Positions 1-8,963 of a stretch of 64,000 bases of DNA are shown here, piece after piece. How positions within the stretch are numbered: position 1 is the stretch's first letter; each line of letters starts with the position of its first letter. A program made the translations under genes and the position numbers. This DNA comes from Clostridiales bacterium (GTDB taxonomy: Bacteria; Bacillota; Clostridia; Oscillospirales; Oscillospiraceae). The DNA is taken from NCBI GenBank assembly GCA_019423635.1, contig JAHZBA010000009.1, positions 25,477-89,476 on the forward strand, given 5' to 3'. The notes beneath the pieces were generated by a model. That model had not been told where the DNA came from. It saw only the letters and a list, made by a program, of their open reading frames with translations, and ran no database searches.

Positions 1-656
1 TGGCGGAGGCCCTGGGGGTCACCGTCTCGGAGCTGCTGGGGGGACAGCGTGCCCCGGACGCGCCGCCGCCGGACCCGGCGGAAAACCTTTTGACCTATGC
101 CGGCCGGGCGGCGCCCCAGCGGCGGGAGCGGCTGCGGCGGTGGCTGTTTGCGGGCCTCAGCGGCAGCTTCCTGCTGGCGGCGGCGGTGTGCTGGATCTGC
201 GACATGGCGCTGAACCGGGCGCTGACGTGGTCGCTGATCGTGTGCGCCTCTCTGACGCTGGCCTGGGTGGTGCTTTTGCCCCTGCTCACCTTCCGGCGCA
301 GGCCGGTGCTGTGGGCGCTGGCGGCCCTGTCCGCGGCCATTCTGCCCTATCTCTACATCCTGGGCGATCTGCTGGGGGACCCCCGGGTGTTCCGGTTCGG
401 CCTGCCCATCGCCCCGGCGTCCGCATTGTATCTCTGGGGCGTCTACGCCGTCTGCCGGAGGCACCGCCTCCGGCGGTGGTATGCCGCCGGGGACGCCCTG
501 CTGCTGACGGCCATCCTGAATTTCCTGGTGGATATCGCGGTCTACCTGCTCTCCCCCAACGAGCTGCTCTGGGGCGGGCCCCTGATTACCCTGGCCCTGT
601 CCGCCGCGTGCTTCCTGGCGGACTACGCGCTGCGGCACCGGGAGGAGCCGGCGTAA
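1..656 (+). CDS. XRE-family HTH regulator with membrane tail (partial, 5' end outside window)
   Basis: The reading frame is open from the first base. The first residues, AEALGVTVSELLGG, are the usual end of an XRE/Cro helix-turn-helix domain, so the DNA-binding part lies mostly before the window. After a proline-rich linker the protein has about five hydrophobic segments, matching the common Firmicute layout of an N-terminal HTH followed by a small integral-membrane domain. Such proteins are thought to regulate neighbouring genes. Here the next gene is an ABC exporter pair 122 bp downstream on the same strand, so regulation of that pair is plausible but inferred. The stop is TAA at 654-656. 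Confidence 0.75.
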   Translation, partial: AEALGVTVSELLGGQRAPDAPPPDPAENLLTYAGRAAPQRRERLRRWLFAGLSGSFLLAAAVCWICDMALNRALTWSLIVCASLTLAWVVLLPLLTFRRRPVLWALAALSAAILPYLYILGDLLGDPRVFRFGLPIAPASALYLWGVYAVCRRHRLRRWYAAGDALLLTAILNFLVDIAVYLLSPNELLWGGPLITLALSAACFLADYALRHREEPA

Positions 657-778
657 TTTTTTGAAATCTTTCAATACTGTCAGATTTCAGAAAGATTGTG
701 GAAAGATTTCTGTGGTATCGTCTGTATTGCCGGGATCTCCCCCGGCGGTATAGACTTTTCCCATGGAGGTAACGCAAG

Positions 779-1477
779 ATGACCATTTTGGAGACCAGAG
801 ACCTGCGCAAGATCTACGGCGCGGGGGACACGGAGGTCCGGGCCCTGGACGGGGTGGACCTGACGGTGGAGAAGGGCGAGTTCGTGGCGGTGGTGGGCAC
901 CTCCGGCTCCGGCAAGTCCACCCTGCTGCACATGCTGGGGGGCCTGGACCGGCCCACCGGCGGGGAGGTACTCGTGGACGGCAAGCCCATCTTCTCCCTG
1001 AAGGACGAGGCCCTCACCATCTTCCGCCGCCGCAAGGTGGGGTTTGTGTTTCAGAACTACAACCTGGTGCCGGTGCTCAGCGTGTACGAGAATATCGTCC
1101 TGCCCATCCAGCTGGACGGCGGGCGGGTGGATACGGCCTATGTGGACCGGATCATTGAGACCCTGGGCCTGGAGAGCAAGCTCCAGAACCTGCCGGGCAA
1201 CCTCTCCGGCGGGCAGCAGCAGCGGGTGGCCATTGCCCGGGCCCTGGCGGCCAAGCCCGCCATCGTCCTGGCCGACGAGCCCACCGGCAACCTGGACTCC
1301 AGGACCAGCCAGGACGTCATGGGCCTTTTGAAGGTCACCAGCGAGAAATTCGCCCAGACCATCGTCATGATTACCCACAACGAGGAGATCGCCCAAATGG
1401 CGGACCGCATCATCCGCATCGAGGACGGCCGCATCCGCCTGTCCCAGCGGCCGGAGCGCCGGGGGGGAGAGGCATGA
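779..1477 (+). CDS. ABC transporter ATP-binding protein (MacB/LolD/BceA-like)
   Basis: This 232-aa ATPase has Walker A GTSGSGKST, the signature LSGGQQQRVAIARAL, and Walker B with the D-loop IVLADEPTGNLD. The doubled Q in the signature and the short length are typical of the subfamily that pairs with FtsX-type permeases (MacB, LolD, BceA, SalX). It would drive mechanotransmission or export by the permease encoded next; substrates in this family include antimicrobial peptides and lipoproteins, and none can be assigned here. GGAGGT at 765-770 lies 8 nt before the ATG. The stop overlaps the permease start by 4 bp (ATGA), indicating translational coupling. Confidence 0.92.
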   Translation: MTILETRDLRKIYGAGDTEVRALDGVDLTVEKGEFVAVVGTSGSGKSTLLHMLGGLDRPTGGEVLVDGKPIFSLKDEALTIFRRRKVGFVFQNYNLVPVLSVYENIVLPIQLDGGRVDTAYVDRIIETLGLESKLQNLPGNLSGGQQQRVAIARALAAKPAIVLADEPTGNLDSRTSQDVMGLLKVTSEKFAQTIVMITHNEEIAQMADRIIRIEDGRIRLSQRPERRGGEA

Positions 1478-4173
1478 TGAAGGTATCCAACGGCAGGTGC
1501 GTCCGGCATCTGGGCGTCCGGACCATGGCGGCATCCCGGACGCGGAACATCGTGGCCATTCTCGCCATCGCGTTGACCACCGTGCTCTTCACCTCCCTCT
1601 TCACCATCGCCGCCTCCATCAACTACTCCTTCCAGCAGGAGAACTTCCGCCAGGCCGGGGGCGATATACACGCCTCCATCAAGGACATCACCCGGGAACA
1701 GCTGGAGGAGCTGCGGACGGACCCGCTGATTCAGGAGAGCGGCACCCGGCTCTTCGTGGGGATGCCCACGGACCCGCCCTTCAACAAGTCCCACGTGGAG
1801 GTCTCCTACCTGGATTCCGTCAACGCGCCCCACTACTTCTGCGTCCCCACGGGGGGAGCCCTGCCCCGGGAGGGCACCGACGAGGCCGCCACGGACACCC
1901 ACGTCCTGGCGCTCCTGGGCGTGGAGCCCCGGGTGGGGGCGCAGTTCACCCTCTCCTTCTACATTGACGACAACACCACCCAGCGCCAGCTGGTCACCCG
2001 AACCTTCACCCTCTCCGGCTGGTGGGAGTACGACAGCGCCGTAGTGGCCAACCATGTGCTCCTGCCCCGCTCCGCGGCGGAGGAGATCTGCGCCCTGGGC
2101 TGCGGGGATCCCAACTCCATGACCGGGAAATGGAACCTGGACGTCCTGTTCAAAAACGCCCTCCACATCGGGGAGGACATCGGCCAGGTCCTCCAGAACC
2201 ACGGCTATCAGGATGCGGACCCCCAGGGGGAGAACTATTTGAAAACCGGCATCAACTGGGGCTACACCGGGGCTCAGCTCTCCAACAGCTTTGACCCCAT
2301 GACGGCCATTGCTATCGCGGTTCTGCTCCTCCTGATTATCTTCACCGGGTATCTCATCATCTACAACGTCTTCCAGATCTCCGTCACCAACGACATCCGG
2401 TTCTATGGGCTTTTGAAGACCATCGGCACCACGGGCCGGCAGCTGAAAAGGATCATCCGCCAGCAGGCGTGGCTTTTGAGCCTCATCGGCATCCCCCTGG
2501 GGCTGGCGCTGGGCTTTGTCATCGGCAACAAGCTGACGCCGGTCATCATGTCCCAGATGAGCTACAAGCACGCCTTCGTCTCCTTCAATCCCCTGATCTT
2601 CCTGGGCGCGGCGCTGTTCGCCCTGCTGACGGTGTTCCTCTCCTGCGCCCGGCCCGGACGCATGGCGGCCAGGGTCTCCCCGGTGGAGGCGGTGCGCTAT
2701 GCTGAGGGCGGCACGCCGAAAAAGGCCGGAAAGCGGGAAAAGCTCCGCAGGGCCCGGGGCGGCGCGTCATTGCCGGGCATGGCCTGGGCCAACCTGGGCC
2801 GGAGCCGGGTCAAGACTGTGGTGACGGTACTCTCCCTGACGCTGGCGGTGGTGCTGGCCACCCTGACTTACACCTTCTCCATGGGCTTCGATATGAACAA
2901 GTACCTCACCCACAAGGCCGACGTGGACTTCATCCTGGGCAGCGCCGCCTACTTTCGGTCCACCAGCGGCGGCGGCTTCCGGTCCACCGACGAGGAGGTC
3001 CCGGAAAGCGTCATCTCCGACGTCAACGCCCGGGGCGGCATCGCGGACAGCGGCCGGGTCTACGGCGGCGTCTCCGCCATCAAGCAGTTCGTCACGGAGG
3101 ACTGGCTGCGGCAGAGCTATGGGATGTACAATTCCCCGGAGGTCGTGGACCAGGTGATCGAGAACACGGCCCGGACCCCCGACGGGCTCCTGGAGAGCAA
3201 TGTGACCCTCTACGGCATGGAGGACTTCCCCCTGAGCCTTCTGAACGTGCTGGACGGGGACCTGGCTCCCCTGTCGGACCCCAGCCAGAGGGCCATCGCC
3301 GCCGTGTACCTGACGGACGACTACAACTCCACCCAGTGGGGCAGCAACTGGGCGAAGCTGGGGGACACGGTGACGGTCCGCTATGTCACCGAGATGGAGT
3401 ACTTCTACCGGGACACCGGGGAGATCCTTACGGACGTGGACGAGGCCATCCTGAGCGGCCGCCCGTGGGGAGAGCGGCCCGTTCAATACGAGGACGTGGA
3501 CTACACCGTCTGCGCCCTGGTGCAGGTGCCCAGCTCCATCTCCTACCGCTACCGGACCCTGGGCTCCGATCCGTTCATCCTGGGTGCGGAGCGGTTCAAG
3601 GCGGACACCGGGACGGACAGCGTCATGACCTACCTCTTCAACACCACCGATGAGGCAGAGGCGGACATGGAGTCCTTCCTGGGGTCGTACACGGAATCCG
3701 TCCAGCCCCTCTACGACTACGAGAGCCGGGCCAGCTACGTTGCCGAATTCGAGGGCTTCCGGGGGATGTTCCTGACCTTGGGCGGGGCACTGAGCCTGAT
3801 TATTGGCCTGGTAGGCGTGCTGAACTTCGTCAACGCGGTCCTCACAGGCATCCTCACCCGGAAGCGGGAGCTGGCGGTGCTCCAGTCCGTGGGCATGACG
3901 GGCAGGCAGCTCAAAACCATGCTGGTCTTTGAGGGGCTGTACTACACCCTGCTGTCCCTGCTGGTGTCCCTGGCCATGACGGTGTGTCTGGGGCCTCTGG
4001 TGGGAAACGCCGTGGGCAGCGTTTTCTGGTTCTTCACCTACCGCCTGACGGTGGTCCCCCTTTTGGTGATCCTGCCCATCTTCCTGGCTCTGGGGGCGCT
4101 GGTGCCGTTGTGGACCTACCGGTCCGTGGCAAAGCACACCATTGTGGAGCGCCTCCGGGAGGCGGAGACGTAA
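1474..4173 (+). CDS. FtsX-type ABC transporter permease
   Basis: The 899-aa membrane protein has one TM near residue 30, a large extracytoplasmic region, then a first FtsX-type core (about 275-410) with the cytoplasmic signature LLKTIGTTGRQLKRI. A TM near 450 opens the second half, and a second FtsX core (about 765-890) carries LAVLQSVGMTGRQLKTM. This duplicated layout is standard for long MacB/BceB-like permeases that work as a dimer with the ATPase encoded just before it. The operon is XRE regulator, ATPase, permease. Substrate is unknown; defence against antimicrobial peptides is a common role for such trios but is inference here. Confidence 0.9.
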   Translation: MMKVSNGRCVRHLGVRTMAASRTRNIVAILAIALTTVLFTSLFTIAASINYSFQQENFRQAGGDIHASIKDITREQLEELRTDPLIQESGTRLFVGMPTDPPFNKSHVEVSYLDSVNAPHYFCVPTGGALPREGTDEAATDTHVLALLGVEPRVGAQFTLSFYIDDNTTQRQLVTRTFTLSGWWEYDSAVVANHVLLPRSAAEEICALGCGDPNSMTGKWNLDVLFKNALHIGEDIGQVLQNHGYQDADPQGENYLKTGINWGYTGAQLSNSFDPMTAIAIAVLLLLIIFTGYLIIYNVFQISVTNDIRFYGLLKTIGTTGRQLKRIIRQQAWLLSLIGIPLGLALGFVIGNKLTPVIMSQMSYKHAFVSFNPLIFLGAALFALLTVFLSCARPGRMAARVSPVEAVRYAEGGTPKKAGKREKLRRARGGASLPGMAWANLGRSRVKTVVTVLSLTLAVVLATLTYTFSMGFDMNKYLTHKADVDFILGSAAYFRSTSGGGFRSTDEEVPESVISDVNARGGIADSGRVYGGVSAIKQFVTEDWLRQSYGMYNSPEVVDQVIENTARTPDGLLESNVTLYGMEDFPLSLLNVLDGDLAPLSDPSQRAIAAVYLTDDYNSTQWGSNWAKLGDTVTVRYVTEMEYFYRDTGEILTDVDEAILSGRPWGERPVQYEDVDYTVCALVQVPSSISYRYRTLGSDPFILGAERFKADTGTDSVMTYLFNTTDEAEADMESFLGSYTESVQPLYDYESRASYVAEFEGFRGMFLTLGGALSLIIGLVGVLNFVNAVLTGILTRKRELAVLQSVGMTGRQLKTMLVFEGLYYTLLSLLVSLAMTVCLGPLVGNAVGSVFWFFTYRLTVVPLLVILPIFLALGALVPLWTYRSVAKHTIVERLREAET

Positions 4174-4181
4174 TCCCTGCG

Positions 4182-4218
4182 AAGGCCGCCGGGGCCCTGG
4201 ACGGGCCCCGGCGGCCTT
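4182..4218 (+). terminator. Hairpin terminator after the ABC permease gene
   Basis: Perfect 16-bp inverted repeat (4182-4197 and 4203-4218) with a 5-nt loop, 8 bp after the permease stop. It is very GC-rich but lacks a long T run, so termination efficiency is uncertain. Confidence 0.6.
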
Positions 4219-4253
4219 GGGTCCCCTGGCACATCGAAATCGCCTCTTTTCAA

Positions 4254-4414
4254 GGGAAGCACTGATTAAATCAAAGTACATAGATTCACGTCAGAAATAT
4301 CTCCTGGCAAGGAAGAAAAACGCAGGAATCCTGACGGATTTCAAGTTTTTCTGACGCAGTTCAGGGGAAATTTATGGCGTGAAGATGTGCGCTGGGATTT
4401 AATCAGTGCTTCCC
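4254..4414. mobile_element. Palindromic MITE-like element
   Basis: The ends are a perfect 19-bp terminal inverted repeat beginning GGGAAGCACTGATTAAATC (4254-4272) and its complement (4396-4414). The inner sequence is an imperfect palindrome: 4275-4306 matches the complement of 4363-4394 at about two thirds of positions. It has no coding capacity and is 161 bp long, as expected of a non-autonomous miniature element. A single related end (GGGAAGCACTGATT) occurs at 30203-30216. The right end abuts the xdhC promoter. Confidence 0.75.
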
Positions 4415-4438
4415 AAGGGCACGGCCCTGTGGTACAAT
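4410..4438 (+). promoter_or_regulatory. Candidate xdhC promoter formed partly by the MITE end
   Basis: TACAAT (4433-4438) lies 17 nt after TTCCCA (4410-4415, 4/6 match to TTGACA), and the start codon is 25 nt further. The -35 lies in the last bases of the MITE inverted repeat, so insertion may have supplied or altered this promoter. Confidence 0.45.
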
Positions 4439-4463
4439 GGAAAAAAACGCAGGAGGCGATGGT

Positions 4464-5468
4464 ATGCGCACGCTGTTTCGTTCCATGGTCCACGCCCTGG
4501 AGGCGGGACAGCCGGTCCAGCTGGTCAGCATCCTGGCCGCCTCCGGCTCCACCCCCAGGGGGGCCGGCGCCCTGCTGGCGGTGTTTCCGGACGGCACCTC
4601 CGCGGGCACCGTGGGCGGGGGAAGCGTGGAATATGAGGCAGTCCATCTGGCGGCGGAGCTGCTGCGGACCGGCGAGAACGCCCTGCGGGAGTTCCGCTTC
4701 CTCCCCGGCGAGGATCTGGGTATGGTCTGCGGCGGCACCGTGACGCTGCACTTTCAATCTCTCCCCGCCGGGGACGGCGAAACCATCGCCCTCCTGCGGC
4801 GCCTGGCGGAGGCCGGAGGAGAGGCGCGGGCCTGCTGGCTGGTCCGCCGGCTGGAGGGGGCCCGGGTCCTGGAGATGTCTCTGGCGGACCGGGACCGGGC
4901 GGACCTTCCGCCAGGTCTATTGGAAAGCCGGGCCGTTCTCCGGGACGGCTGGTTTGCCCTGCCGGCGGTGAGGGCGGGGATGGTGTACATCTTCGGCGGC
5001 GGGCACGTGTCCCAGGCCCTGGTGCCGATTCTGGCGGCGGCGGGCTTCCGCCCCGCGGTGTGGGACGACCGGGAGGAGTTCGCCTCCCCGGCCCGTTTCC
5101 CCCAGGCGGAGCGCCTGTTCTGCGGACCCTTTGAGGACCTCTCCTCCCAGCTGACCATCACGCCGGAGGACGATATCGTCGTCATGACCCGGGGGCACCA
5201 GGCGGACTACACCGTACTGGCCCAGCTGCTGCGCAGCGGCGCGCGGTACCTGGGCTGCATCGGGTCCCGGCGGAAGCTGGCCCTCTGCCGGGAGCGGCTG
5301 CTGGCGGAGGGCTTCACAGAGGAGGAGTACCGGCGGCTCCACGCGCCTATCGGACTGAACATCGGGGCGGAGACCCCGGCGGAGATTGCCGTCTCCGTGG
5401 CGGCGGAGCTGATTGCCGTCCGGGCCGGCGTGGAGCCGGGTCCCTGGGCCGCCCCGGAGGCAAAGTGA
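4464..5468 (+). CDS. XdhC/CoxI-family molybdenum-enzyme accessory protein
   Basis: The N-terminal XdhC_CoxI domain is clear (LVSILAASGSTPRGAGA, then GTVGGGSVEYEA). A C-terminal Rossmann-like XdhC_C domain starts near residue 175 (YIFGGGHVSQAL) and ends in the family motif YLGCIGSRRK. Proteins of this family bind or sulfurate molybdenum cofactor for xanthine dehydrogenase or CO dehydrogenase-type hydroxylases. No molybdoenzyme gene lies nearby. The chosen ATG at 4464 has AGGAGG at 4451-4456 at good spacing; an in-frame ATG at 4437 overlaps the promoter and is less likely. Length is 334 aa. Confidence 0.88.
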   Translation: MRTLFRSMVHALEAGQPVQLVSILAASGSTPRGAGALLAVFPDGTSAGTVGGGSVEYEAVHLAAELLRTGENALREFRFLPGEDLGMVCGGTVTLHFQSLPAGDGETIALLRRLAEAGGEARACWLVRRLEGARVLEMSLADRDRADLPPGLLESRAVLRDGWFALPAVRAGMVYIFGGGHVSQALVPILAAAGFRPAVWDDREEFASPARFPQAERLFCGPFEDLSSQLTITPEDDIVVMTRGHQADYTVLAQLLRSGARYLGCIGSRRKLALCRERLLAEGFTEEEYRRLHAPIGLNIGAETPAEIAVSVAAELIAVRAGVEPGPWAAPEAK

Positions 5469-5499
5469 CGCGCATCCAAACAGAAGGAGGAAGGACACC

Positions 5500-5883
5500 A
5501 TGACGGAGGTTGTGGCGGCGCTGATTCAGGACGGCCGCAAATTCCTGATCTGCCAGCGCCCGCCCCACAAGGCCCGGGGGCTGCTGTGGGAGTTTGCAGG
5601 CGGCAAGGTGGAGCCGGGGGAGACTTTAGAGCAGGCCCTGGTCCGGGAGTGCCAAGAGGAGCTGGCGGTAACCCTGTCCGTGGGGGAGGTCTTCATGGAT
5701 GTGATCCACACATACCCGGACCTGACGGTGCACCTGACGCTGTTTCGCGCGCAGATCCTGGAGGGGACGCCCCAACTTTTGGAGCACACCGCCCTCCGCT
5801 GGATCACGCCGGAGGAGATTCCCCAGTACGCCTTCTGCCCGGCGGACACGGTGATTCTGGAGCGGCTGCAGCGGGAAGCTTAG
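5500..5883 (+). CDS. NUDIX hydrolase, MutT-like (8-oxo-dGTP diphosphatase type)
   Basis: A 127-aa protein with a full Nudix box, GGKVEPGETLEQALVRECQEEL, beginning about residue 33, and the length and N-terminal VVAALIQDGRKFLICQRP typical of MutT-like enzymes. The family hydrolyses nucleoside diphosphate derivatives; removal of oxidised dGTP from the pool is the usual MutT role, but exact substrate cannot be read from sequence. AGGAGG (5485-5490) is well placed before the ATG. It follows xdhC by 31 bp and is probably co-transcribed. Confidence 0.88.
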   Translation: MTEVVAALIQDGRKFLICQRPPHKARGLLWEFAGGKVEPGETLEQALVRECQEELAVTLSVGEVFMDVIHTYPDLTVHLTLFRAQILEGTPQLLEHTALRWITPEEIPQYAFCPADTVILERLQREA

Positions 5884-5984
5884 GGCTCCCGCCGCGCTTT
5901 TGCGGGAAAGCGGCGGTTTCCTGCCGCTTTTCGCCGCAGATGTACCGGGCGGGCCGAATTTTTCGCAAAATTTTGGGGATACCC

Positions 5985-6014
5985 TTGACAAGGGCGGCAG
6001 ATCTGTGGTATTCT
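5985..6014 (+). promoter_or_regulatory. Promoter of the tRNA-Leu/tRNA-fMet unit
   Basis: TTGACA (5985-5990), an 18-nt spacer, and TATTCT (6009-6014), 18 nt before the mature 5' end of the tRNA-Leu. Confidence 0.75.
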
Positions 6015-6032
6015 AATCCATGCCGAACAGCT

Positions 6033-6119
6033 GCCGGTGTGGTGGAATTGGTAGACACAGGGGACTTAAAATCCCCCGGTAGCGATACTGTACCGGTTCG
6101 AGTCCGGTCACCGGCACCA
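6033..6119 (+). tRNA. tRNA-Leu (anticodon UAA)
   Basis: A cloverleaf can be drawn by hand: acceptor GCCGGTG/CACCGGC, anticodon stem GGGGA/TCCCC around loop CTTAAAA with anticodon TAA at 6067-6069, a long class-II variable arm, and T arm with GGTTCGAGTCC. The CCA end is encoded (6117-6119). Leucine is confirmed by the class-II variable arm together with UAA. Confidence 0.97.
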
Positions 6120-6132
6120 CAACACGAAATAT

Positions 6133-6209
<77 letters not shown>

Positions 6210-6210
<1 letters not shown>

Positions 6211-6243
6211 AAAGTCCTGAAATCATCAGATTTCAGGACTTTT
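6210..6243 (+). terminator. Rho-independent terminator after tRNA-fMet
   Basis: Perfect 15-bp inverted repeat (6210-6224 and 6229-6243) with a 4-nt loop, running directly into a T-rich tract. It differs from the tRNA-proximal hairpin found after the other att copies, as expected if each element brings its own terminator. Confidence 0.88.
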
Positions 6244-6332
6244 TCTCCGTTTTTGCGTCGAAATAATCCGGCCAAAAAATCGGGTCAGCGCCCTGACCCA
6301 AGCGCTGACCCAGACGGCGAAATGTCCGGAAA

Positions 6333-7487
6333 CTACCGGAGAGCACCGGAGAGGATACCGCCCATCGTATTCGCCGCTTCCCTCTTCGCGGAGGTGGTGA
6401 CGTGGGTGTAGGTGTCAAGGGTGAATCCGGCGGAGTAGTGGCCCAGCATCCCGGAGACGGTCTTGATGTCCACCCCGTTTTGCAGTGCCAAGGTCGCAAA
6501 CGTGTGTCTGAGGTCGTGGAAGCGCACTTTCGGCAGTCCTGCCCGCTTCAACACCCGGTGGAGCATATGGAGTACGCTGTCCGGCGAGATGGGGCCTCCG
6601 GTGGGGGACGGGAAGACGTAGGCACTGCCACCGCTTTTCCTTCTCTGCTCTCTCAGAACTTCCACCGCATCCGCCGACAGCGGCAGAATCCGGTAGGCGT
6701 TCTTCGTTTTCAGCGGTGCTTCCACGATCTCGCCGTCGATCCGGCAGACCTGCCGCTGAACCCGGAGGCTGCCCTGCTCCAAATCGATGTCCTCCCATTT
6801 CAGCCCCAGCAGCTCCCCGCGCCGGAGCCCCGTTGCCAGTTCGATGTAGTACATCTCAAAGACGCCGGTTTCCTTTGCCTCCCGCAGGAAAGAGGTTAGC
6901 TGTTCTACGGGCAGGGTTTTCATCTCCCTGTGCTCCAGCTTCGGCAGGGCGCAGCCATCTGTCGGGTTGCTTGCAATCAGTTTCTGATTCTTTGCGAAAT
7001 CCATTGCCGAGGAAATGACCTGGTTGATGTTCCGCACCGTCTTGGCGCTGAGACCCTTGGGCTGTTTCTTTGCTTCAGTCCGTTCCACTCTGCCGCCGGC
7101 GAGGAGCTTTTTGTAGAGTTGCTGTAAGTGAAGAGAGGACAACTTACTCAGCGGGATACTGCCGATGCTGGGCTTGATGTGGTTGTCGATGTATCCCCGA
7201 TAGGTTTGATGAGACGAGGGGCGGACCTTGATCTTGGCGCAGTTCTCAAACCACACGTCCATCCACTGGCCGACGGTGTACTGCTCCGCTTTCACAATGT
7301 CCAGATTCGTATTTGCCTCAATCGCCGCCTTGAGCTTTGCCTTGACTTCCGCCTGGGTCCTGCCCAGCACGTTTTTGTAAATCACCTTTCCGGTCACCGG
7401 GTTACGTCCCGCGGTGTATCGTCTCTCCCAGCGGCCATCCTTCCGTTTGCGAATACTGCCCTCGCCGTTTGCCCTGCGCTTTGCCAT
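6333..7487 (-). CDS. Tyrosine recombinase/integrase of segment A
   Basis: A 384-aa integrase of the Tn916/phage type. It has a short AT-hook-like basic N-terminus (RRANGEGSIRKRKDGRWE), an N-terminal SAM-like core-binding domain (about 65-165), and a catalytic domain with the conserved residues visible: Arg in TGLRRGELLGL, His-x-x-Arg in HDLRHTFA, His in LGHYSAG and the nucleophilic Tyr in LDTYTHV. It would cut and rejoin DNA at the tRNA-fMet att site. It sits just inside the left att copy and reads toward it, the standard position. It is clearly distinct in sequence from the segment B integrase although both target the same tRNA. Confidence 0.93.
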   Translation of the reverse strand: MAKRRANGEGSIRKRKDGRWERRYTAGRNPVTGKVIYKNVLGRTQAEVKAKLKAAIEANTNLDIVKAEQYTVGQWMDVWFENCAKIKVRPSSHQTYRGYIDNHIKPSIGSIPLSKLSSLHLQQLYKKLLAGGRVERTEAKKQPKGLSAKTVRNINQVISSAMDFAKNQKLIASNPTDGCALPKLEHREMKTLPVEQLTSFLREAKETGVFEMYYIELATGLRRGELLGLKWEDIDLEQGSLRVQRQVCRIDGEIVEAPLKTKNAYRILPLSADAVEVLREQRRKSGGSAYVFPSPTGGPISPDSVLHMLHRVLKRAGLPKVRFHDLRHTFATLALQNGVDIKTVSGMLGHYSAGFTLDTYTHVTTSAKREAANTMGGILSGALR

Positions 7488-7491
7488 CGTC

Positions 7492-7785
7492 TCACCTCCT
7501 GTCGGTCAGTTCTCCGTCATCCGCATCCATACACTCGGTCATCAGCCTGACACCCAGCCGAAAGCCCAGGATAAAATATTCCCTTGCCATGGTGCTGTCG
7601 ATTTCATGCTGTGTGCCGATGAGGTTATCGAGTGTTTGCTTTTCCGCATCGTTGAGCTGCTCCGCAAGCTGGCTCTCACAGTCGGCGGCACGTTTCACCA
7701 AATGCCGCAGTTCCGAATCGGCGGCAATTCGTTTCTCGTAGGGCACAATATTTCCGAAGTACAGATCCTCCAAAATCTTTCGCAT
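7492..7785 (-). CDS. DUF6809-like small protein
   Basis: A 97-aa acidic, helical protein starting MRKILEDLYFGNI and containing an EYFILGFRLGVRLM segment near the C-terminus. These features match the small DUF6809-type proteins often found on clostridial integrative elements; function unknown. The chosen start has AGGAGG 9 nt upstream (7795-7800 on the other strand); an upstream in-frame start exists but lacks a site. The gene ends 4 bp before the integrase start, so both are likely one transcript. Confidence 0.7.
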   Translation of the reverse strand: MRKILEDLYFGNIVPYEKRIAADSELRHLVKRAADCESQLAEQLNDAEKQTLDNLIGTQHEIDSTMAREYFILGFRLGVRLMTECMDADDGELTDRR

Positions 7786-7831
7786 CTTCTCCGCCCTCCT
7801 TTCAAGCCACACATAATACCAGCGGCGCTGG

Positions 7832-8666
7832 TCAATAGCCAGTGGCCGGGGGCAGAGTTATCAAACTGTTATCATTTGACAGCCGCGGCTGAGGAATCCG
7901 CTCTTGCTTACTCCACAACAAAATCCGGGTGCTGTCCCACCGTGCTTTCTCATTGAAAACACTGGTGCAATCCGCAGACTGGCTATCTCGCAGCCGACAC
8001 CTGCCTACAAAGTCCCTACAGGGGCTTTGTGCTCTGGATGGGACCGGGGGGTGCCGTCCTCCAGCAAGCCCGCACACAAGGGCTCACGGGCCGAAACACG
8101 GGGGATTCACTGGGGCATTAGCATACTTCCCTTTCTTTGTATCGCGCGGTGCCCTCTGCTATTTCCTCATTTTGTTATTTGTTATTGGCTCCTCATTATT
8201 TTCCATTAGCGTTATCTGAAAACCGTCAACCGCTGTGTTTTTCCTCTGTATTTCAAATAACAGCGTCAATCCACTTTTCAGCCTACCAGAAAAGCGTCAA
8301 CCCGCGTCCCCTGAAACCGCCCGCACTGCGGGCGGTTGTGACCGCACCGGCGCGGCAAAAGCGCCGGTGCTTTCTCCTGCTTCTCCTTCGTTCCTCGCTT
8401 TTCCTTCGTCCCTCGGTTCACAGTGCTGTTTGATGGAACTACCAAAATGTTCGGGCACTGGAATATTGACTGCGCTTGCTCAATATACCGTGCCGCAGCA
8501 GGACGGCAGCATGATTTGCCTTGTGACTGACAGCCGCCTCCGCGGTGCACGGGGCGGCGATAGGAGACTTGATTGGCTGAAACTGTTGTTTCAAAGCTTC
8601 TTGACAATTTGGTTGTCTGGAGTTTTGATAACCGCAGAGGCGGAATGTAGAAACATTTTTTATAGG
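7832..8666. other. Segment A gap without a supported gene
   Basis: About 830 bp of lower-GC sequence. Short open frames occur on both strands but none has a good ribosome site or recognisable domain. A GC-rich inverted repeat (CACCGGCGC / GCGCCGGTG, around 8344-8371) lies in the middle. TTGACA at 8601-8606 with TTTGAT at 8624-8629 could be a second, distal promoter for the toxin-antitoxin pair. Most likely this is the decayed interior of a larger mobile element. Confidence 0.5.
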
Positions 8667-8695
8667 TTGTATTTCTCCTAATGATGCTGTATACT
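8667..8695 (+). promoter_or_regulatory. Promoter of the phd-doc operon
   Basis: TTGTAT (8667-8672), a 17-nt spacer and TATACT (8690-8695), followed by AAGGAG (8705-8710) and the antitoxin start at 8721. Confidence 0.7.
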
Positions 8696-8720
8696 AAAAG
8701 CAGAAAGGAGTGTGTCCAAT

Positions 8721-8963
8721 ATGAAAGTCAGCACCAGCACATTGGTATCTATTACTGAGGCCAATCAGAATTTTTCCAAAGTGGCCCGCCTGGTGGATGA
8801 AAAAGGTTCTGCCGTCATCTTAAAAAATAATGTGCCCCGTTACCTGGTTATCGAGTTCAGTCAGGCAGAAAGATTGCAGGAAGCCGAAGATGAGGATGTG
8901 TTGTGTATCTCAGAGCGTCTGCTGCTCCAGAACCGGGAGGCTTATGAGGCTCTGGCGCAATGA
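8721..8963 (+). CDS. Phd/YefM-family antitoxin
   Basis: An 80-aa protein with the Phd N-terminal DNA-binding fold (TLVSITEANQNFSKVARLVDE, then AVILKNNVPRYLVI) and a charged C-terminal tail that would wrap the toxin. Such antitoxins also repress their own promoter. The ATG at 8721 has AAGGAG 10 nt upstream. The stop overlaps the toxin start by 4 bp, the normal coupling for antitoxin-toxin pairs. Confidence 0.88.
   Translation: MKVSTSTLVSITEANQNFSKVARLVDEKGSAVILKNNVPRYLVIEFSQAERLQEAEDEDVLCISERLLLQNREAYEALAQ

Noticed and set aside
1138..2571. Long minus-strand open frame opposite the ABC genes
   Set aside because: It runs antisense to two well-supported genes, has low-complexity Gly/Val/Asp-rich translation and no ribosome site; GC-rich shadow.
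2767..4281. Long minus-strand open frame opposite the permease
   Set aside because: Antisense to the FtsX permease, compositionally biased product, no domain.
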